Origin: an uncultured archaeon
GTDB lineage: Archaea; Hadarchaeota; Hadarchaeia; Hadarchaeales; Hadarchaeaceae
DNA length: 58,432 nt
NCBI GenBank assembly: GCA_937921735.1
Contig: CAKZTQ010000021.1
Coordinates: 1 to 58,432, forward strand
Direction of reading: 5' to 3'
The notes under the pieces were generated by a model, which was not told the DNA's origin, made no database searches, and worked only from the letters and a program-made list of their open reading frames with translations. The translations under genes and the position numbers were made by a program. Of this stretch, positions 17,033 through 26,217 are shown in pieces (position 1 is the stretch's first letter; each line of letters opens with the position of its first letter).

Positions 17033-18880
17033 TCAAAGTTCAGATAATTCTAGCTCAGAAAGTTTTTCAGCCTTGGGCATACCTGTCTGCGCATCCCAGC
17101 CACGAAGTCTATAATATTCAGACAGCATTTCGTCCAATTTTACCACGACGTTCGCTACCGGACCTTGTTTTAAAGGTTCGCGGAGCAGGCGTGTAGGAAG
17201 TGTATCCTCAGAGGGTAGACAGCCGTGTTTTAAATTGAAAATTCTTTTAAGATTAAATATCCGTTCCCCTACTTTCATGAACTCGTCAACATCCATTGAT
17301 ATTCCGGTAACATGTTTAAATAGGTTGAGATTGTCGGCCACCGTAAACCATCCAATTTCCATGAATTGACAGAATCCCATGGCACTAAAGCCGGCGACAT
17401 AATTTTGTCTTTTTATGACCACTTCAGCTTTCCCCTCGGTAGAAAATCTGTCCATGGGTTTTATCCCCAGTTCAGGCGGGCCCCCGAACCACTCCCAAAA
17501 TGAAGGTAGCCCCTCCGTATGCCTTCCCCCTGTGTTTGCGGTAGCATAGTGGAGTCCCGCTCCCTGTGCTGCCAGAGGGCTATGCATCGCAATTTCTATA
17601 CCCTTAACGTGGATCGCGAATTCTTCGCCACCTAAAACTTTTGATGCTCCCCTAACCCCTTCAGCAAGGATGTTTCCTATTCCCTCCCTTAGTGATATCT
17701 TTCGAAGCATTTCGATGGCTGCCTCAGCATTGCCAAACATCAGTTTTACATCGCCAACATCTTTCTTGGTGATTAACCCCCGTTCATAGCATTCCATTGC
17801 CCAGGCTATCACAGATCCGGTGGAAATCGTGTCCAGACCCAACACGTTGCAAAGGTCGTTGATCTTTGCGATGGCTTCGATATCGGTTATTCCACAATTA
17901 GCACCAAAAACAGCTACGGTCTCATATTCCGGTCCTTCCACTTCCCCATCTATTTTATAAGGACCCGAAGTTACTTTTACTACTCTCCGGCAGCCGATTG
18001 GACAGCTGTAGCAAGCTCTCTTCCCTGAAAATATTTTCTCATAACCCCCTGGCATACATAGGTTTTCGTACCCATTCAAAATTCCTTTCGACCAGTTGTG
18101 TATTGGGACATCGCCGAGCTCATAAACTGAAGCGAAATCACCCGGAGTTCCATATTTGCTGAAATTCTGAGAAAGTTCATTTTCTTTCCATCGGGAGAGA
18201 AGTTTTCTTACGTACTCTCTCAAACTATCCTCATCTGCTACGGGCACCTTCTTCTCACCATTTATAGCGACGGCCTTGAGTTTTTTTGAGCCCATCACGG
18301 CGCCTAAGCCACACCTTCCTGCAAATCTTTCTGCATTGTCATTTGTTATGCAGGCAAATTTAACGAGATTTTCTCCTGCGAGGCCTATTGTCGCCACTTT
18401 AGTGTTTTTTTCACCATGATCCTGTCTGATGATTCGATCGGTTTCTCTGGCGTCTTTTCCCCATAAATGGCTAGCATCTAATATCTCTATTTCGTCTTCA
18501 TTGATCCAAAGGTATACGGGCTTCTCAGCACGACCGCTGATAATAATCATATCATAACCAGCAAATTTGATGGTGGGGCCGAAGAAACCACCACCATTTG
18601 CATCACCAAAATATCCAGTTTGCGGAGATTTTGCGACCACCGTATAGCGAGAAGCGGCCGGAGATTGAGTTCCTGTGACGGGCCCTGTACTGAATATCAG
18701 CAAGTTTTGGGGATCAAAGGGTTTCACTTCCGGTAAAACCTCCTTGTATAGAATTTCTCCAGCAGTTCCATAACCGCCTATGAACTTTTTGATAGACTTC
18801 GCATTAAGTTCCTCTTTTCTAATCATGCCGCTACTTAAATCCACTCTAAGGATTTTCCCCATGTATCCTCCTTTAAACAT
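17033..18880 (-). CDS. aldehyde:ferredoxin oxidoreductase, tungsten-type (second copy)
   Basis: A 615-aa AOR-family protein, normal length. Iron-sulfur ligands CYSCPIGC near residue 285 and Cys in AMGFCQF near 500 are visible, as are GGYGTAGEILY and AGRCGLGAVMGSKKLKA in the pterin region. It differs clearly from the first copy in this island, so they are not a recent duplication. It is the last gene of a minus-strand run with a two-base gap from the amidohydrolase upstream, so it shares an operon with that enzyme and the DHOD-like protein. Electrons would pass to or from ferredoxin in the cytoplasm. No dedicated ferredoxin gene is present. Confidence 0.92.
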   Translation of the reverse strand: MFKGGYMGKILRVDLSSGMIRKEELNAKSIKKFIGGYGTAGEILYKEVLPEVKPFDPQNLLIFSTGPVTGTQSPAASRYTVVAKSPQTGYFGDANGGGFFGPTIKFAGYDMIIISGRAEKPVYLWINEDEIEILDASHLWGKDARETDRIIRQDHGEKNTKVATIGLAGENLVKFACITNDNAERFAGRCGLGAVMGSKKLKAVAINGEKKVPVADEDSLREYVRKLLSRWKENELSQNFSKYGTPGDFASVYELGDVPIHNWSKGILNGYENLCMPGGYEKIFSGKRACYSCPIGCRRVVKVTSGPYKIDGEVEGPEYETVAVFGANCGITDIEAIAKINDLCNVLGLDTISTGSVIAWAMECYERGLITKKDVGDVKLMFGNAEAAIEMLRKISLREGIGNILAEGVRGASKVLGGEEFAIHVKGIEIAMHSPLAAQGAGLHYATANTGGRHTEGLPSFWEWFGGPPELGIKPMDRFSTEGKAEVVIKRQNYVAGFSAMGFCQFMEIGWFTVADNLNLFKHVTGISMDVDEFMKVGERIFNLKRIFNLKHGCLPSEDTLPTRLLREPLKQGPVANVVVKLDEMLSEYYRLRGWDAQTGMPKAEKLSELELSEL

Positions 18881-18882
18881 GG

Positions 18883-20211
18883 CTAACCTCCGGATTTTGC
18901 CCTTTCATATAAATCCTGAGCCGCCTTCTCAGCCTTTCGCAGAACCTCCTCTTCACGTAAACTTTTAACTTTTCTATCCTCCATTAGAATCCTTCCATCC
19001 ACAATAGTCGTATCAACATCTCCAGCGTTTGCAGAATACACTAAATTTTCCACTAAGTTGGTAGGACCCCTTAGAAAAAGTGGATAGAGATGGGGAGAAC
19101 TTAAATTTACCAGGATTATATCGGCTTTTTTACCCACTTCTAGACTCCCGATTTCTTTGTCCATATCCAAACATGCAGCACTCCCCAACGTCGCCATTTT
19201 TAGCATTTCTCTACAAGGCAATGCAGAAGCGCTAGTTTGGTATAACTTTTGAAGATACGAACCGATCCTCATTTCCTCAAACATGTCTAAATTATTGTTG
19301 CTGAGAAAGGAGTCTGTCCCCAAACCGATGATTATCCCATTTGCCTGCATTTTTAAAATGGGAGCTACACCTGAGGCCAACTTCATATTACTCGTCGGGT
19401 TATACGCAACTGTTACCCTTCTTTTTTTGAGTATAGCTATATCTTTCGCGGTTAAATGTACGCAATGAGCTGCGTGGACTCTGCTCTTTAAAAAATCTAT
19501 TTTATCGAGATATTCGACTGGCGTGACCCCATGCTCTTTTTTAATCCTTTTAACTTCATCACGAGTTTCAGCGATATGGATGTGTATCCCCACGCGATAT
19601 CTCTCCGCCATCTCTTTTACCCTCAGAAGAGTTTCCTCGGAGCAAGTATATGGTGAATGTGCTCCGAACCATGTTATAATTCTCCCGTTTGCCTTGCCGT
19701 TCCATTCTTTTACCAGCCTCTCATTTGTAACGATGGTTTCAGTTCGATAAGATTCGTCCATAATCTGGCAACTCAAAACAGCGCGAAGCCCTGAAATTTT
19801 AACCACTTTTGCGACCTCTTCCTGAAATCTAAAAATGTCTATAAAAGTGGTGGTGCCTGATTTTATCATCTCCAACTGATTCAAAAGCGCGGCAGCCCGC
19901 ATATGCTCTCGTCGGAGCGCTCGCTCCGCTGGTAAACATATCTTACTTAACCAACTCATCAAAGGGAGGTCTTCGCACAGACCGCGAAGCAGACATTCGT
20001 GCATGTGGGCATTTACTAAACCGGGCAAGACAGCTTTTCCTTTTGCATTTAAATATTTTTCAGCCTTAAATGTCCGGGAAATTCGTGAAGGTCGACCTAT
20101 AGCAACTATTTTGTTACCCTTTATGCATACGCTGCCCTCGAATGGCTCTGAATCGTATTTTGTTAGAAGAATCCCGTCGCAAATCATTAGGTCCACTTTT
20201 TCCTTTTCCAT
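18883..20211 (-). CDS. ATZ/TRZ-family amidohydrolase (nucleobase or SAH/MTA deaminase-like)
   Basis: A 442-aa member of the amidohydrolase superfamily, TRZ/ATZ branch. Metal and catalytic residues are seen: NAHMH near residue 69, HIHIAET near 213 with the catalytic Glu, HCVH near 250, and GTDSFLSNNNLD near 299. Related enzymes deaminate S-adenosylhomocysteine, methylthioadenosine, guanine, cytosine or triazines. The substrate cannot be fixed from sequence. Its start codon directly abuts the stop of the DHOD-like gene, so the two are coupled. A role in removing an amino group from a ring before reduction or hydrolysis fits the island. Confidence 0.85.
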   Translation of the reverse strand: MEKEKVDLMICDGILLTKYDSEPFEGSVCIKGNKIVAIGRPSRISRTFKAEKYLNAKGKAVLPGLVNAHMHECLLRGLCEDLPLMSWLSKICLPAERALRREHMRAAALLNQLEMIKSGTTTFIDIFRFQEEVAKVVKISGLRAVLSCQIMDESYRTETIVTNERLVKEWNGKANGRIITWFGAHSPYTCSEETLLRVKEMAERYRVGIHIHIAETRDEVKRIKKEHGVTPVEYLDKIDFLKSRVHAAHCVHLTAKDIAILKKRRVTVAYNPTSNMKLASGVAPILKMQANGIIIGLGTDSFLSNNNLDMFEEMRIGSYLQKLYQTSASALPCREMLKMATLGSAACLDMDKEIGSLEVGKKADIILVNLSSPHLYPLFLRGPTNLVENLVYSANAGDVDTTIVDGRILMEDRKVKSLREEEVLRKAEKAAQDLYERAKSGG

Positions 20212-21108
20212 TTAGCCCCTCCTCTTATGTTGTCTAAAGGCTAACCCGGTTAGCTCCCTTATCTCAGTAAAGCCTTTCCGATGCATAAAGGTTAGTATCT
20301 CGTCCACTATGTTACCAAAAATGTTTCTATTACTTATCGCAGCGGTATGTAAACTGATGAGCGTGGCCCCCGCCATCAGCATTTCGATCGCATCTTTTCC
20401 GCTTGCTATGCCTCCTCCTCCGAATATCGGACAATCGGTATTCATGTATACCTTGGCTACGCATGCTAAGGCCACCGGTTTAATCGCCGGCCCTGAAAGA
20501 TACCCAAATCCATATTCTCCACCTAACAAAGGTTTCCCTAATTCGATGTCGATCGCCAAGGCTGGACCAATAGTATTGATGCAAGAAAAGGCATCAGCGC
20601 CTGCTTGTTGGAATTTTCGAAGAAAAATGGGTAAGTCTAGGAGATTTGGACCAAATTTAACTACTAGAGGAATACCGATCCTCTTTTTCACGGTTTTAAT
20701 GAGCCTCACTAACGATGGAAGGGAGGCAGATGGGACAGGTACCTCTATCATCGAAGCTCCCGCATCTTGGAACGATTTGGCTAGCTCCGAAGTTTCCTTG
20801 GGCGTTTTTCCTTTTACGCTCGCTATTATTGGTAAATTACATTTTTTAGCTATTTCAAATTCTTGGAGCCATCTTTCTCTACCTATATCAGACCAGTCTA
20901 TGTTGAGGAGCCCGTGATTAACTTTGATAATGGAAGGTTTGGGAGCTTCTGCTGGCTCAGGATAAATAGTCTTGGTTACTACGCCACCCACTCCCCTTTG
21001 TGAAGCTATTGCTAGAATTGATTTCCCATCTTTAGTCAACGGGCCCGCTGAGATCACTGTTGGATACCTGAAATTAACTCCTGCCACCTCGACTTGGAGC
21101 TTGGACAT
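20212..21108 (-). CDS. dihydroorotate/dihydropyrimidine dehydrogenase-like flavoprotein
   Basis: A 298-aa TIM-barrel protein of the DHOD/PreA class. FMN-binding patterns are visible: TVISAGPLTKDG at the N-terminus, PLVVKFGPN near 155 (Lys), and IFGGGGIASGKDAIEMLMAGAT near 228-250. In typical members the catalytic base lies in NxSCP; here the equivalent is EVPVPSASLP, with no Cys. There are no iron-sulfur cysteine clusters. No partner subunit like PreT or PyrK is next to it. Upstream and downstream genes are the two ATZ/TRZ amidohydrolases. It could reduce a pyrimidine or related ring, feeding the ring-opening hydrolase; a different substrate is possible given the changed base. Confidence 0.78.
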   Translation of the reverse strand: MSKLQVEVAGVNFRYPTVISAGPLTKDGKSILAIASQRGVGGVVTKTIYPEPAEAPKPSIIKVNHGLLNIDWSDIGRERWLQEFEIAKKCNLPIIASVKGKTPKETSELAKSFQDAGASMIEVPVPSASLPSLVRLIKTVKKRIGIPLVVKFGPNLLDLPIFLRKFQQAGADAFSCINTIGPALAIDIELGKPLLGGEYGFGYLSGPAIKPVALACVAKVYMNTDCPIFGGGGIASGKDAIEMLMAGATLISLHTAAISNRNIFGNIVDEILTFMHRKGFTEIRELTGLAFRQHKRRG

Positions 21109-21118
21109 TCGACTTCAC

Positions 21119-22510
21119 CTACATAGGGAGAGACCAGGGGGGAGCAATGGGTTTTGCGATGGCTCGCTCTTGATATTTTTCCGCACATTCGATAGCTCTG
21201 TTGATCACTTCCTGCTCATCAACCGTGAGCACTTTCCCTTTCCTAGCTACAATGTTCCCATCGACCATCACGATTTCAACGTCGGATGCCCTTGCTCCAA
21301 ATGCCAGAACGCTCATTTTATCGAATGCTGGGGTCAGATGGGATTTTCCTGAAATATCTACTACAATAATATCAGCTTTTTTCCCGACTTCTAACGAACC
21401 AATTTCTTTTTCTAGCCTCAAAGCTTTTGCACCCCCTAAAGTAGCAAGTTCAAGAACTTGGGAGGGCGGCAAAATCGTGCGATCGAGGTGATGAACCCGG
21501 AGAAGGGCAGCAGCTAGAAGCATGAGTTCAAACATGTCAAAAACGTTAACTCCATCAATACCCAAGCCTACCGTGCATCCTCTCCGAAGCAACTCCACAA
21601 CAGGAGCGACGCCATTTCCTCCGAGCATATTGCTTTTGACGTTAAAAGCCAACTTAATATCATTTCTCTGCCATATGTCGAGTTCCTTCTTTGAGATGTA
21701 AATTCCATGAGCTGCAACCAAATCCGGACCTAAAAAGTTTAAACTGTCCAAGTATTCTATGGGGCCATTAAATCCTCGATGCCGTTTAATGAATTCTACT
21801 TCAAATGGTCCTTGGGCCACGTGTAGCTGGATACCGCATCCGTACTTGTTCGCGATTTCCCTAGTTTTAATAAGCGTTTCTGGATGACATGAGAAAGCCG
21901 TATGGACACACATCATTCCTTTTATTCTGGAATCTTTTCTCATATTCATTTTTCTCACGAAATTTTCATTTTCTTTTACCCCGAGCTCCCCGTTTTCTCT
22001 GCTTATCCTATCCGTTGCTTCAAAAGAACACACCGCACGAATGCCTACTTCCTCAACTGCCTTAGCAACATGATCCAATACTCCTGGCAGAGCATTCGGT
22101 GCTTCAATGATATCCGCCGTGCAAGTGATGCCACGTTTTAGCATTTCAACCGCAGCGAGAAGTGTTCCAACATAAGCGTCTTCCTTGGTACATGTCTCCT
22201 CTATCTTTGGCCACCACCACCGAGTCAATCGCTCGCCGAAGTCGGAGAAGTTTATTTCAGATGGAATGGGCAACTGCATATATCTCGTTAAGGAATTGTA
22301 CATGTGGTTATGGCAGGAAACAAATCCAGGTAATATAGCCCTTCCAGTTGCATCGATATGCTCATCTGCCCTCCACTCCTTTTTGATTTGTGATGTTTCA
22401 CCAACCGCTACTATCCTATTTTCCTCCACCACGACAGCGCCCTTTTCTATGATCCTCCTTTTTTCATCCATTGTGACAACATATCCATTCTCGAGAATGA
22501 CTGAAGCCAT
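21119..22510 (-). CDS. ATZ/TRZ-family amidohydrolase with a substituted catalytic Glu
   Basis: A 463-aa amidohydrolase. Ligands SCHNHMY near residue 67, a His in QLHVAQG, His in AAHGIYIS and Asp in LGIDGVN are present. At the place where the family has HxxE with the catalytic Glu, this protein has HVAQG, a Gln. It may use another residue or a different chemistry. The ATG at 22510 (MASVILENGYV) is preferred over the TTG at 22522 because the family starts this way. It is 10 bases from the DHOD-like gene and 61 bases after the F420-type gene; an inverted repeat lies in that gap. Confidence 0.82.
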   Translation of the reverse strand: MASVILENGYVVTMDEKRRIIEKGAVVVEENRIVAVGETSQIKKEWRADEHIDATGRAILPGFVSCHNHMYNSLTRYMQLPIPSEINFSDFGERLTRWWWPKIEETCTKEDAYVGTLLAAVEMLKRGITCTADIIEAPNALPGVLDHVAKAVEEVGIRAVCSFEATDRISRENGELGVKENENFVRKMNMRKDSRIKGMMCVHTAFSCHPETLIKTREIANKYGCGIQLHVAQGPFEVEFIKRHRGFNGPIEYLDSLNFLGPDLVAAHGIYISKKELDIWQRNDIKLAFNVKSNMLGGNGVAPVVELLRRGCTVGLGIDGVNVFDMFELMLLAAALLRVHHLDRTILPPSQVLELATLGGAKALRLEKEIGSLEVGKKADIIVVDISGKSHLTPAFDKMSVLAFGARASDVEIVMVDGNIVARKGKVLTVDEQEVINRAIECAEKYQERAIAKPIAPPWSLPM

Positions 22511-22542
22511 CAGCAAAAGCAAAGCAATACGACAATAAAAAG

Positions 22543-22561
22543 ATTGTGCTTAAAGCACAAT
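22543..22561. repeat. perfect inverted repeat between the F420-type and amidohydrolase genes
   Basis: ATTGTGCTTAAAGCACAAT, two 9-base arms around one base. Read on the minus strand it is followed by ctttttatt, so it can be a terminator hairpin for the upstream gene. It also lies 33 bases before the amidohydrolase start and next to a TATA-like box, so an operator is the alternative. Confidence 0.5.
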
Positions 22562-22583
22562 AGTAAGAAAAACTAATGCTTGA

Positions 22584-23570
22584 TCACGTTTCTCTGAGCC
22601 TCTGGAAAGTTCTCCCCAGAATCCCGATAGCCCTTTCTGGGTCTTTACCAATAGGGGCCGAACAAACAAGCTGAGTTACTCCGGCAGATATATGTTCCTT
22701 AACTTTTTTTAAACACTCATCAGGCGTGCCTGCTATAGCAAAGTTTTCAATCATTTCATCCGTCACGTGCTCTGAAGCTTTTTTCTCATCGGGTAAAGCG
22801 TCGATAATAGGTTTAATATCCTGCGCCGACATGTCAACACTTTTCAATACATACTGGGGCGTCACGGCCATACTGTAAACCAAGTAGGGGCGAGCCATTT
22901 GGAAAGCCTCTTCACGTGTATCAGCGACCGAAAAGATTACGGAGTTGGCAACATCGAAATTCGTTTTCTCCCGAGCCGAAGTTTCCAGACCTTTTTCGAT
23001 ATATTCGCGCGCGATCTCCACATACTTTGGTGGAACACTGCCAAGTAGCACACCATCTGCAATTTCACCAGCGAGTTTTAACATCTGGGGGCCCCTGCAT
23101 GCCAGATAAACTGGAATCTGCACGGGAGGAAAAGATAAACGAACATTTTCTATATTTATCATCTCTCCTTTAAAGCTTGTTTCATGTCCACTTATAACGG
23201 ATCTAAATACGTGCACAAATTCTCTTAAAACTTTCAAAGGTTTTCGAACGGCAAACTGAAGTGGGTTGAGTAAGTTTAATCCACCGATTCCCACCGCGAA
23301 AACCGCTCGTCCCCTCGCCAATTCTTGTAAAGAGGCCATAGCGATGGCGGTGATAACTGGGTGTCGCGTATAAGGATTTGTACATCCTGGGCCGACCAAC
23401 ACTTTGGAAGTCCGGAGTACGATCGCGCTCATCGTCACATAAACATCTCTATAAAAATCCTCGTCTGCAATCCAAATGTATTTAAAACCATTTTCTTCTG
23501 CAACTTGAGAAAGACGAACGAGATTTGTTATCTCCATATTTGGGATAAATAACAAACCAAACTCGACCAT
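22584..23570 (-). CDS. F420-dependent (luciferase-like) oxidoreductase
   Basis: A 328-aa member of the luciferase-like/Mer family. It begins VEFGLLFIPNMEITNLVRLSQVAEENGF, has the conserved GPGCTNPYTRHP and VFAVGIGG, and RPLKVLREFVHVFR-type helix. In archaea such proteins use coenzyme F420; the best known is methylenetetrahydromethanopterin reductase, and others act on unrelated substrates. The C-terminal AGTPDECLKKVKEHISAGV is usual for the family. It sits in the minus-strand run between the ECF T component and the amidohydrolase, 12 bases from the former. I infer a reductive step in the island. The presence of F420 itself is not shown by any gene here. Confidence 0.85.
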   Translation of the reverse strand: MVEFGLLFIPNMEITNLVRLSQVAEENGFKYIWIADEDFYRDVYVTMSAIVLRTSKVLVGPGCTNPYTRHPVITAIAMASLQELARGRAVFAVGIGGLNLLNPLQFAVRKPLKVLREFVHVFRSVISGHETSFKGEMINIENVRLSFPPVQIPVYLACRGPQMLKLAGEIADGVLLGSVPPKYVEIAREYIEKGLETSAREKTNFDVANSVIFSVADTREEAFQMARPYLVYSMAVTPQYVLKSVDMSAQDIKPIIDALPDEKKASEHVTDEMIENFAIAGTPDECLKKVKEHISAGVTQLVCSAPIGKDPERAIGILGRTFQRLRET

Positions 23571-23582
23571 GACAGTCCCTGA

Positions 23583-24401
23583 TTACAAATATCGCCAGAA
23601 GAAAACTCCTGACAAATTCGTTCGCACCTTGAAATAAATAGCGACCGCTAGAATGAAAATACCCGTGATCATGAAAAGGTAATCTTTCCAAGTATATACA
23701 TTCGGTTTTAAAAAGGTTCTCCTTTTTTCGGCGCCGAACCCTTTTAGTTGTAAGGCTATTGCCATCTGTCTAGCTTTATCGAGAAAAGTAAGAATAAGCG
23801 GAATGAAAATTGGCACGTATGCCTTGATCCTTTGAACTAGTCCACCTGTATCAAATTTTTGACCCCTGCATGCGAAGGAATCCTTTATGTTAGAAAAGTG
23901 TGCAAATGATTCCGGCAAGAACTTAAAGCTAGAAATCACCATAAATGGCCCGGTATAAGAAAAGCCTAAGTGCTCTTGGGCAAACTGTCCAACTGAGCAA
24001 GCCAAATCAGTCATATCCGTTACCATAACGAAAAACAAACAAATCGTAACTGACGTTATTATCCGGAGACCCATAGCTAGAGCATAAATAACGCCATCTA
24101 CAGTTATAAGGCCGCCCAATATTGGTGTGCCGGTTCTATAGAAGAATGGCCAAACGACTATGATAAACGCTACCAGGAGTGGGTACGCTATCTTTACTAC
24201 TTTAGCGAATTCCCTCCCAATCCTAGCCATTTTAGTCATGCTAAGAACCAAAATTAGGACGGCCGATAGGAAAATGGGGTTAGTAATGATAATGGGTACA
24301 ATGATAAGACAAATCCACCAAATTGCCTTCACGAGCGGATTAAGGAGGTGGAAGGGAGAATCCCTTTTTGCTGCATCAACTACGATGTCAACTATTCGCA
24401 T
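23583..24401 (-). CDS. ECF transporter transmembrane T component
   Basis: A 272-aa integral membrane protein with about five to six spans. It has the T-component hallmark cytoplasmic region: SFACRGQKFDTGG near residue 175 and LDKARQMAIALQLKGFG near 210-226, with the two short Ala-Arg-Gly/Ala-x-Gly motifs that couple to the ATPases. It overlaps the A component gene by 14 bases. With A and A' it forms the energising module; the only S component I see in the window is at 9758. Confidence 0.9.
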   Translation of the reverse strand: MRIVDIVVDAAKRDSPFHLLNPLVKAIWWICLIIVPIIITNPIFLSAVLILVLSMTKMARIGREFAKVVKIAYPLLVAFIIVVWPFFYRTGTPILGGLITVDGVIYALAMGLRIITSVTICLFFVMVTDMTDLACSVGQFAQEHLGFSYTGPFMVISSFKFLPESFAHFSNIKDSFACRGQKFDTGGLVQRIKAYVPIFIPLILTFLDKARQMAIALQLKGFGAEKRRTFLKPNVYTWKDYLFMITGIFILAVAIYFKVRTNLSGVFFWRYL

Positions 24402-25221
24402 GTTTCTCTCTCCTCAATTTTTTGATTAGCTCGGCGGATATTTTTTCAATTGTAAAGTCGTCTACATTGATAAATTTAGATAAATAAGGCTGTAACAAGT
24501 AGCTCGTCGGAGGAATTATATGTGCGTTTTTCAGCGTTTCAAATTTAAGAAACGCCTCACGGGTCTGGCCGTCTATCAGGATCTGCCCTCTCGCCATAAC
24601 TACCACCCGTTCAACAAATTGGGCAACTACTTTCATGTTGTGGGTAATTACTATTACTGTCTTTCCCTCTTTTTGCAGCTTTTTAAGAAGCTCCATCATT
24701 TGGATGCTCTCCCTCCAGTCAAGTCCAGTGGTTGGTTCGTCCACTATTAGCACGGAAGGTTGCATCGTCAGAATTGAAGCGACTGCTACCTTCTGTCTTT
24801 GGCCCCTACTTAGGTTATAGGGTGCCTCATCTAGGAACTCGTATAATCCAAGTGTTTTTGCCACCTCTTCAACTACCTCTTTTATTCTTTTCTCAGAGAA
24901 TCCTAAGTTCCGAGGACCAAAGCTCATCTCCTCTCTAACCGACTCAGCGAAAATTTGATGATCAGGATTTTGAAATACGTATCCTATCCGCCCCGCCAAC
25001 TGTGAGATCTTATATTCCCTTATATCACGCCCGTCGATCAAAACTTGTCCTTTAGTGGGCTTTAATAAGCCAACAAAATGTTTCACGAGGGTGGTTTTAC
25101 CCGAACCATTGTGCCCTACTATTGCTAAAAACTCCCCATCTCTAATCTTAAGATTGACATCGCGAAGGGCGACGACACCCGATGGTTGATATACATACCA
25201 TAAATTTTTTACTTCAATCAT
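24388..25221 (-). CDS. ECF transporter ATPase (A component)
   Basis: A 277-aa ABC ATPase. Walker A GHNGSGKTT near residue 36, Q-loop YVFQNPDHQIF near 87 (the QNPD form typical of ECF/CbiO ATPases), signature LSRGQRQ near 138 and Walker B VLIVDEPTTGLD near 157-168, with the H-loop ITHN near 196. It overlaps T and A' by a few bases. It hydrolyses ATP to drive uptake. Confidence 0.93.
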   Translation of the reverse strand: MIEVKNLWYVYQPSGVVALRDVNLKIRDGEFLAIVGHNGSGKTTLVKHFVGLLKPTKGQVLIDGRDIREYKISQLAGRIGYVFQNPDHQIFAESVREEMSFGPRNLGFSEKRIKEVVEEVAKTLGLYEFLDEAPYNLSRGQRQKVAVASILTMQPSVLIVDEPTTGLDWRESIQMMELLKKLQKEGKTVIVITHNMKVVAQFVERVVVMARGQILIDGQTREAFLKFETLKNAHIIPPTSYLLQPYLSKFINVDDFTIEKISAELIKKLRREKHANS

Positions 25222-26072
25222 TTTTTCGCCTTTATAAGTTTTGTAAACAACTCTACCCCTTCCTCAAATCTAACGGGAATTTTAGGAAGGCGGACGCCCG
25301 CCTTTAACAAATTATAGGCTATTTGGGCAACTGCAGGAGGATCTAATCCATGCTTTTTTAAGAAGTCAACTTGAGATAATACCTCGTCCGGAGAACCCAT
25401 CGCAACTATCTTACCCTCACTTATCACCACAATTTTGTCTGCAAACTCAGCGAGTATCTCTATGTTGTGATCCACCATCACTATTGTTTTACCTTCCTTT
25501 TTAAGACGCGCAACTACTTCCATTACTTCCTCGACACCTAACGGATCCAAATCGGATAGGGTCTCATCTAAAACCAGTACTTCTGGGCGAAAAGCTAAGA
25601 TTGTAGCTATTACTACCCTTTGTTTTTCTCCCCCGGAGAGAAAGAAAGGATGTCTTTTTCGATATCCCTCTAAGCGCGTAATTTTAAGGGCTTCGTCTAC
25701 CCTTTTCTGGATTTCTTCCCGTGGATATGCAAAGTTTTCTAATTGGAAAGCTACTTCTTTTTCCACATCCGTCATAAAGAGCTGAGATTCTGCATCTTGT
25801 AAACATATCCCCACGGTTTTCAATATTTCCTTAAGAGAGAGTTCTTTGGTATCTTTTCCCTTAATCAGAATTTTGCCGCTCAACTCACCTTCTACCGCAT
25901 GAGGTATAACACCAGCGAGACAATAGCATAATGTTGTCTTCCCAGCCCCTGATGCACCACATATCCCAACAAATTCTCCTTTTTTGATCTCTAGAGATAC
26001 CCGCTCAAGCGCTTTTTTGCTGCTTTGTTTGTACGTGAAACTTACGTCCTGAAGTTCGAGCAGTGCCCCCAT
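25218..26072 (-). CDS. ECF transporter ATPase (A' component)
   Basis: A 284-aa ABC ATPase. Walker A GASGAGKTT, the Q-loop CLQDAESQLF, signature LSGGEKQ and Walker B VLVLDETLSDLDP with the H-loop VDHN are complete. Together with the overlapping A gene it gives the ATPase heterodimer of the ECF module. It is the first gene of the minus-strand run that continues through the T component, F420-type enzyme, two amidohydrolases, DHOD-like protein and second AOR. It is divergent from glycerate kinase; the 145-base gap is AT-rich and should hold both promoters. Confidence 0.93.
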   Translation of the reverse strand: MGALLELQDVSFTYKQSSKKALERVSLEIKKGEFVGICGASGAGKTTLCYCLAGVIPHAVEGELSGKILIKGKDTKELSLKEILKTVGICLQDAESQLFMTDVEKEVAFQLENFAYPREEIQKRVDEALKITRLEGYRKRHPFFLSGGEKQRVVIATILAFRPEVLVLDETLSDLDPLGVEEVMEVVARLKKEGKTIVMVDHNIEILAEFADKIVVISEGKIVAMGSPDEVLSQVDFLKKHGLDPPAVAQIAYNLLKAGVRLPKIPVRFEEGVELFTKLIKAKK

Positions 26073-26217
26073 CTTTATCTCACGACCATTGTTTTTCTGT
26101 ATTTTTATCTTTTTCCGATTCTAATTTGGTCAATTTGACAAACGGTCTTAAAATAGAAAGTGGAAGAAAAAAATATTTTTCATTTTGTCTCACATAATCT
26201 AATGGCAAGGGGTTAAC

